A stretch of DNA of 64,000 nucleotides from NCBI RefSeq assembly GCF_004358755.1, contig NZ_SMZY01000001.1, positions 744,001 to 808,000 of the forward strand, given 5' to 3'. Shown piece after piece: positions 60,834 through 64,000 of the stretch. Within the stretch, counting starts at the first letter, position 1, and the number at the start of each line of letters is the position of its first letter. Origin of the DNA: Peribacillus frigoritolerans (lineage in GTDB: Bacteria > Bacillota > Bacilli > Bacillales > Bacillaceae). The notes beneath the pieces are model-generated. The model was not told the origin of the DNA. It made no database searches and saw nothing but the letters and a program-made list of their open reading frames with translations. The position numbers and the translations under genes are program-made.

Positions 60834-60859
60834 TAAATCTATGAAAGGGAGGGGCAAAA

Positions 60860-61396
60860 GTGGAAGAATGGGCTGCACAAGCATTGGAAATTGAAGATAA
60901 AGACGGACTGATTGATGAAATTATGATTCGCTACGGACAGGAGATCCTGCAGCTTGTCTACTCTTACGTCAGAAATAAAGAGACTGCGGAGGATTTAACG
61001 CAGGATATATTTGTAAAGTGCTATAAATCTCTCCATACATACAGCGGAAAATCAAAGCTGAGAACCTGGCTTTGGCGTATTGCCATCAATCAATGCAAAG
61101 ATTTTCTGAAAAGCTGGCATTACAAGAATGTCGAGACGGCTGGCGGCGAACTGGAACCAAACAGTTCTGCAAAGGGATCGATTGAACAGATGGTCATTCA
61201 AAAAGAAGAAGATACTAAGCTGATATCTGTCATCATGATGATGCCTGTAAAATATCGTGAAGTGATTTACCTCTATTATTATGAAGATTTGCCAATCAAA
61301 GAAATCGCACTTGTTATTGGGGTAAGTGAGAATACCGTAAAGACTAGATTAAGACGGGCTAAAGTTCTGCTTAAAGAGAGATTGGAGGAGAAATAA
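60860..61396 (+). CDS. ECF sigma factor
   Basis: Protein of 178 residues. Region 2 (GQEILQLVYSYVRNKETAED, LTQDIFVKCYKSL, RTWLWRIAINQCKDFLKSW) and region 4 (PVKYREVIYLYYYEDLPIKE, SENTVKTRLRRAKVLLKE) are complete. The linker of about 35 residues is normal for the class. GGGAGGGG stands before GTG 60860. The next gene begins directly after the stop and encodes a PadR protein, not a usual membrane anti-sigma factor; a SEDS-family gene follows. The group therefore probably controls its own operon, in relation to cell-wall or envelope stress. Confidence 0.87.
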   Translation: MEEWAAQALEIEDKDGLIDEIMIRYGQEILQLVYSYVRNKETAEDLTQDIFVKCYKSLHTYSGKSKLRTWLWRIAINQCKDFLKSWHYKNVETAGGELEPNSSAKGSIEQMVIQKEEDTKLISVIMMMPVKYREVIYLYYYEDLPIKEIALVIGVSENTVKTRLRRAKVLLKERLEEK

Positions 61397-61804
61397 ATGG
61401 AAGATCGTCTGAAAAGGTTAAAAAAATTGATGGATCAATCAGCATTTGCTGAATTAACGTTCACAGAGAAGCACCGGAATGAAGTAAGGGAAAAAATAGA
61501 GAAGCAAAAAGAAAAAGATGAAGACATTTTGCTTGCAGTTCTTCACCTGCTTGTCTATGAAAAGACAGGCCATGAATTGACGGCATTTTTGAGAAGCAGG
61601 GGAGTACGAAGGTTTGAAGGAAATGAAGGTGCTCTATATACTCTGCTGCATCAGCTGGAACAAAAAGGATGGATCGGATCTGCGTGGAATGATTCAGGTT
61701 CAAAGCACTATCAGCTTAAAAACAAGGGGAAAAAACTCTTGCAGAAAGCAGAAGCAAAAGAGGGAAATGTATTGCTTGTTTTAAAGGAAATGTTAGAGGG
61801 GTGA
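61397..61804 (+). CDS. PadR-like winged-helix protein with an anti-sigma-like N-terminus
   Basis: Protein of 135 residues. Residues about 40-130 are a PadR-type winged helix (EDILLAVLHLLVYEKTGHEL, EGALYTLLHQLEQKGWIGSA, HYQLKNKGKKLLQKAE). Residues 1-35 (LKRLKKLMDQSAFAELTFTE, then KHRNEVREKI) resemble the short sigma-binding N-termini of Bacillus anti-sigma factors. No membrane helix. It starts right after the sigma factor stop and 6 bp before the SEDS gene. It may bind the sigma factor, DNA or both; the anti-sigma idea is inference. PadR proteins in other Bacillus loci are encoded before HAAS-type membrane proteins, as here. Confidence 0.72.
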   Translation: MEDRLKRLKKLMDQSAFAELTFTEKHRNEVREKIEKQKEKDEDILLAVLHLLVYEKTGHELTAFLRSRGVRRFEGNEGALYTLLHQLEQKGWIGSAWNDSGSKHYQLKNKGKKLLQKAEAKEGNVLLVLKEMLEG

Positions 61805-61810
61805 TCGAAA

Positions 61811-63061
61811 GTGAAACAAACGAAAAGATCATTTTTGGAAGAGGTAACATCTCAAATCAAATCTAAAGAAGCAAAACATTTTGTGCAAGCTGAACTTAAT
61901 GATCACATCGAAAAATCAAAAATGGAATGGATCAAAAAAGGGCTGTCAGTCGAGAAAGCAGAAGAAAAAGCCGTTCATCATATGGGAAGCTCGGTATCAC
62001 TCGGTCAGCAGATGAATAAACTGCATCGTCCTAGAGTTGACTGGCTGCTTGTTATCTTATTGGCAGTATGTTTAGGATTGGGATTTTTGCCTTTATTTTC
62101 AGGGGAATTCGTAAACGTTCAAAATAAAGTGTTTATGGTTTTAATAGGGGCTGCAGCGGCGTTTGCGCTTATGCTGGTTGATTACCGGAAGCTTGAGAAA
62201 CGCGGATGGATGTTTTATGCTGCGGGGGTCATTATCCTTCTGATGATTCATTCTTTTCCAAATAGTACAATAAACGGGAACTTTGCTTTAACTGTTGGTG
62301 CTCTTTCTCTGGAAAGCCTGACGGCGCTGCCTTTCTTTTTTCTCGCTTGGGCAACATTTTTTAATCATGAGAATTTTAAAATTTGGCATTGTGGACTATT
62401 ATTTCTTTTTCCAGTTTACTTATTTTTCACTTTACCCAGTATTTCATCTGCCTATCTATACTCGGTTATGGTATTTGCGATGCTGGGATATAGTAAATTC
62501 AGTCTGCGGACGATTCTTAAAATTTATGGTGCTGCAGCAGTTGGTCTCACTTTCACGATGTTCTTATCATTTAGATATCAATCTGGATACTTAAAAGAGA
62601 GAATGTTTGCTTTCTTGAATCCAGAAACGTATTCCGATTCATCAGGTTTTATGATTCTCCATTTACGGAAGTTTCTATCTGAAGCGGGATGGTTCGGCAG
62701 CCCTTCAATTGAACGATCCATGCCGGATGCTGCCACTAATTTTGTATTTGCCGCCTTAACCTCTCAATTTGGCTGGCTTTTCTCAGGATTCCTTGTAATC
62801 GTGCTCTCGCTCTTTGCAGTAAGAATAGCTGCAGTCATTCCGACTATTAAAGGTTCTTATGGAAGACTCCTGCTGATCGGAGCGGTTTCTCTTTATTCCA
62901 TTCAAGTATTTTCAAATATTGGGATGGTACTCGGATTTTTCCCGATGACAGCTATGAATCTGCCTTTTATCAGCTACGGTTTAATGCCGGTTTTGTTGAA
63001 TGCTGTATTAATTGGAATCGTTTTAAGTGTTTATCGGAGAAAGGATTTGGTATCCGGTTAA
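61811..63061 (+). CDS. SEDS-family (FtsW/RodA/SpoVE-like) protein with N-terminal HAAS-type domain
   Basis: Protein of 416 residues. Residues 1-70 are a cytoplasmic helical domain of the PadR-associated HAAS type (FLEEVTSQIKSKEAKHFVQA, WIKKGLSVEKAEEKAVHHMG). About ten membrane segments follow. The SEDS C-terminal signature is present: AATNFVFAALTSQFGWLFSG, SNIGMVLGFFPMTAMNLPFI and SYGLMPVLLNAVLIGIVLSV. SEDS proteins are glycosyltransferases that polymerise lipid II. The N-terminal domain is extra compared with RodA/FtsW and may bind the PadR protein. GTG start behind GAGGGGTGATC, 6 bp after the PadR gene. Confidence 0.83.
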   Translation: MKQTKRSFLEEVTSQIKSKEAKHFVQAELNDHIEKSKMEWIKKGLSVEKAEEKAVHHMGSSVSLGQQMNKLHRPRVDWLLVILLAVCLGLGFLPLFSGEFVNVQNKVFMVLIGAAAAFALMLVDYRKLEKRGWMFYAAGVIILLMIHSFPNSTINGNFALTVGALSLESLTALPFFFLAWATFFNHENFKIWHCGLLFLFPVYLFFTLPSISSAYLYSVMVFAMLGYSKFSLRTILKIYGAAAVGLTFTMFLSFRYQSGYLKERMFAFLNPETYSDSSGFMILHLRKFLSEAGWFGSPSIERSMPDAATNFVFAALTSQFGWLFSGFLVIVLSLFAVRIAAVIPTIKGSYGRLLLIGAVSLYSIQVFSNIGMVLGFFPMTAMNLPFISYGLMPVLLNAVLIGIVLSVYRRKDLVSG

Positions 63062-63211
63062 CTGATAATCTAATGCATCTATGTTCTAAATGATTTGTCT
63101 GGATTTATGAGGAAAATGATTAAAGTTGAATAAGTGTGAAAAGAATTTGAGAAACGATGCTAACGGGTTTCTTATTGTGGTGCAAAATCTGTAATTAGGA
63201 ATTGAAATTGC

Positions 63212-63241
63212 AGAACAATCGTTAATCGATTGTTCTATTTT
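63212..63241 (+). terminator. Terminator-like hairpin after the SEDS gene
   Basis: AGAACAATCG pairs perfectly with CGATTGTTCT around TTAAT; tail ATTTTAG is short. It lies 150 bp after the stop codon. Confidence 0.5.
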
Positions 63242-63389
63242 AGCACATTGATATAACTGAATTTTATCGAATTAGCATAAGAATTAACATACAAATTAGC
63301 AAGGTTCTTTAATAAGTCTAATGGATATTATATATTGAATTTCAAGTGCTATTTATTGTGATGTTTTATGAAGGAATTTAAATCCATAT

Positions 63390-63704
63390 TTGAACGATTA
63401 TGACAAAGTGGAAAAAACAGTTATTCAGCAATCGGGCAGTTTAACGGAGTAAGCGGATTCCGAAGTTCTTCTACAAAAGGACCAGATTGTGGAGCAACTT
63501 CTTTAAAGAAAATTGGATTTCTAAGCTGAATTTTAAAGGAAATTGTGAAATTATGTACTTAAAGTAACGAGGCAGGTTAGTGTAAGAGGAAAAGCCGATA
63601 TAGAAAACAATGAAACTTTTGTTTTATATAAGCGTATTAGTGTGTACGGAGTGAAGAGGGGAACGGCATTAGGGTTTGTCATTGGCATTATTGAAAGAAA
63701 TTGA
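63390..63704 (+). pseudogene. Decayed gene of unknown family
   Basis: Three coding-like stretches lie in different frames: FNGVSGFRSSSTKGPDCGAT (about 63438-63523), then, after a TGA at 63546, VTRQVSVRGKADIENNETFV and LYKRISVYGVKRGTALGFVI with GIIERN and a stop at 63702-63704. Frameshifts and stops separate them. Codon quality of the last 50 codons is good, so this was probably a real gene; family not recognised. Confidence 0.35.
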
Positions 63705-63725
63705 GAAATAAGGGGGAAATTATAT

Positions 63726-63887
63726 ATGTCACCATTTTTGTTAGGAGTAATACTAGGTGCCTTTTTAGTTATAGGGGTTCAACAAATTATTTACACTTTA
63801 ATATGGGTATATACAGGGGAAAATATGGGGATGTTGCGAAACATTAGAACCGCTATAAAGAATCTTAGGCATAAGGAAAAAGAGTAA
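63726..63887 (+). CDS. Small membrane protein, 53 residues
   Basis: AAGGGGG stands before ATG 63726. The product starts MSPFLLGVILGAFLVIGVQQ, one membrane helix, and ends in a basic tail (NIRTAIKNLRHKEKE), so it should be anchored with the tail in the cytoplasm. No family known to me. It is followed by a proper terminator, which supports a real gene. Confidence 0.6.
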   Translation: MSPFLLGVILGAFLVIGVQQIIYTLIWVYTGENMGMLRNIRTAIKNLRHKEKE

Positions 63888-63928
63888 AGTGGAGAAAATT
63901 ATTAAGAAATACGAGAATAATTCTTGTG

Positions 63929-63957
63929 GTAGTTGCAATGTGCAGCTACATTTTTTG
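63929..63957 (+). terminator. Terminator of the small membrane-protein gene
   Basis: GTAGTTGC pairs with GCAGCTAC around AATGT, then ATTTTTTG. Confidence 0.8.
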
Positions 63958-64000
63958 TTATGCTAACGGGCAGGTTAGTTCAACCATTGTGAAGTATTGC

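Larger units (their letters stand above)
63157..63970. repeat. Direct copies of ATGCTAACGGG flanking the end region
   Basis: The 11-mer ATGCTAACGGG occurs at 63157-63167 and 63960-63970, 803 bp apart; GCAGGTTAG occurs after the second copy and again near 63572. These may be pieces of a dispersed intergenic repeat or borders of an inserted block. Confidence 0.3.

Noticed and set aside
1-64000. tRNA, rRNA, riboswitch, T-box or complete IS element
   Set aside because: No cloverleaf, T-box TGGNACC pattern with antiterminator, known riboswitch core or transposase gene was seen on reading both strands; weak structures could be missed without a covariance search.

Overview
The window looks like chromosomal DNA of a low-GC, spore-forming Bacillaceae bacterium. 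Strong AGGAGG-type ribosome sites, many GTG and TTG starts, long U-tailed terminator hairpins and close B. subtilis-type gene pairs support this (ydgJ/ydgI-like, amj, ysfB/ysfCD-like glycolate genes, citR/citA, yknWX-like, murQ/murP). The genus cannot be fixed from the sequence alone. No tRNA, rRNA, CRISPR array, intact transposon or phage module was seen.

Layout. 1-2.9 kb: the end of a phosphatase gene, the lipid II flippase gene amj, and a MarR/nitroreductase/monooxygenase operon behind a palindromic operator. 3.2-4.0 kb: a GC-rich ankyrin gene that looks imported. 4.2-10.4 kb: a sugar-acid regulon (TIM-barrel epimerase, KDG kinase, MFS transporter, KDPG aldolase, LacI regulator, then hexulose-phosphate synthase and isomerase), with the same operator before both transcription units. 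10.7-13.3 kb: a SigX-like ECF sigma factor with a membrane partner that carries a SpoIIP peptidoglycan-hydrolase domain, then a NERD protein. 13.3-14.0 kb: a tandem array of about 13 hairpin units of 52 bp. 14-23.3 kb: SET protein, PEP carboxylase, NUDIX, a V4R-like/STAS sensor, a YknW/YknX-like pair and GlpQ. 24-32 kb: amino acid permease, ABC exporter, DinB, and MurNAc uptake and cleavage (murQ, murP). 32-36 kb: glycolate oxidase genes and their CdaR-type regulator. 36-42 kb: VOC, a DUF2089/SHOCT-like operon, SelO, a quinone-reductase-like enzyme, GNAT. 42-46 kb: GntR regulator, FAD 2-hydroxyacid dehydrogenase and a frameshifted BASS transporter. 46-51.4 kb: a MacAB-like exporter with its own two-component system. 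52-57 kb: a Rieske fusion protein, aldo/keto reductase, YdeI-like protein and L,D-transpeptidase. 57.4-59.6 kb: citA/citR. 59.6-63 kb: a MurG paralogue, then an ECF sigma factor/PadR/SEDS operon. 63-64 kb: gene debris and a small membrane-protein gene.

Two themes recur. One is use of sugar acids and 2-hydroxy acids (KDG, glycolate, lactate-like acids, with citrate synthase and PEP carboxylase). The other is cell-wall work (Amj, MurQ/MurP, MurG paralogue, SEDS protein, L,D-transpeptidase, and two ECF sigma operons with wall-related partner genes). The best candidates for undescribed biology are the sigma/SpoIIP fusion pair, the ECF/PadR/SEDS operon, the 52-bp hairpin array and the Rieske-helical protein.
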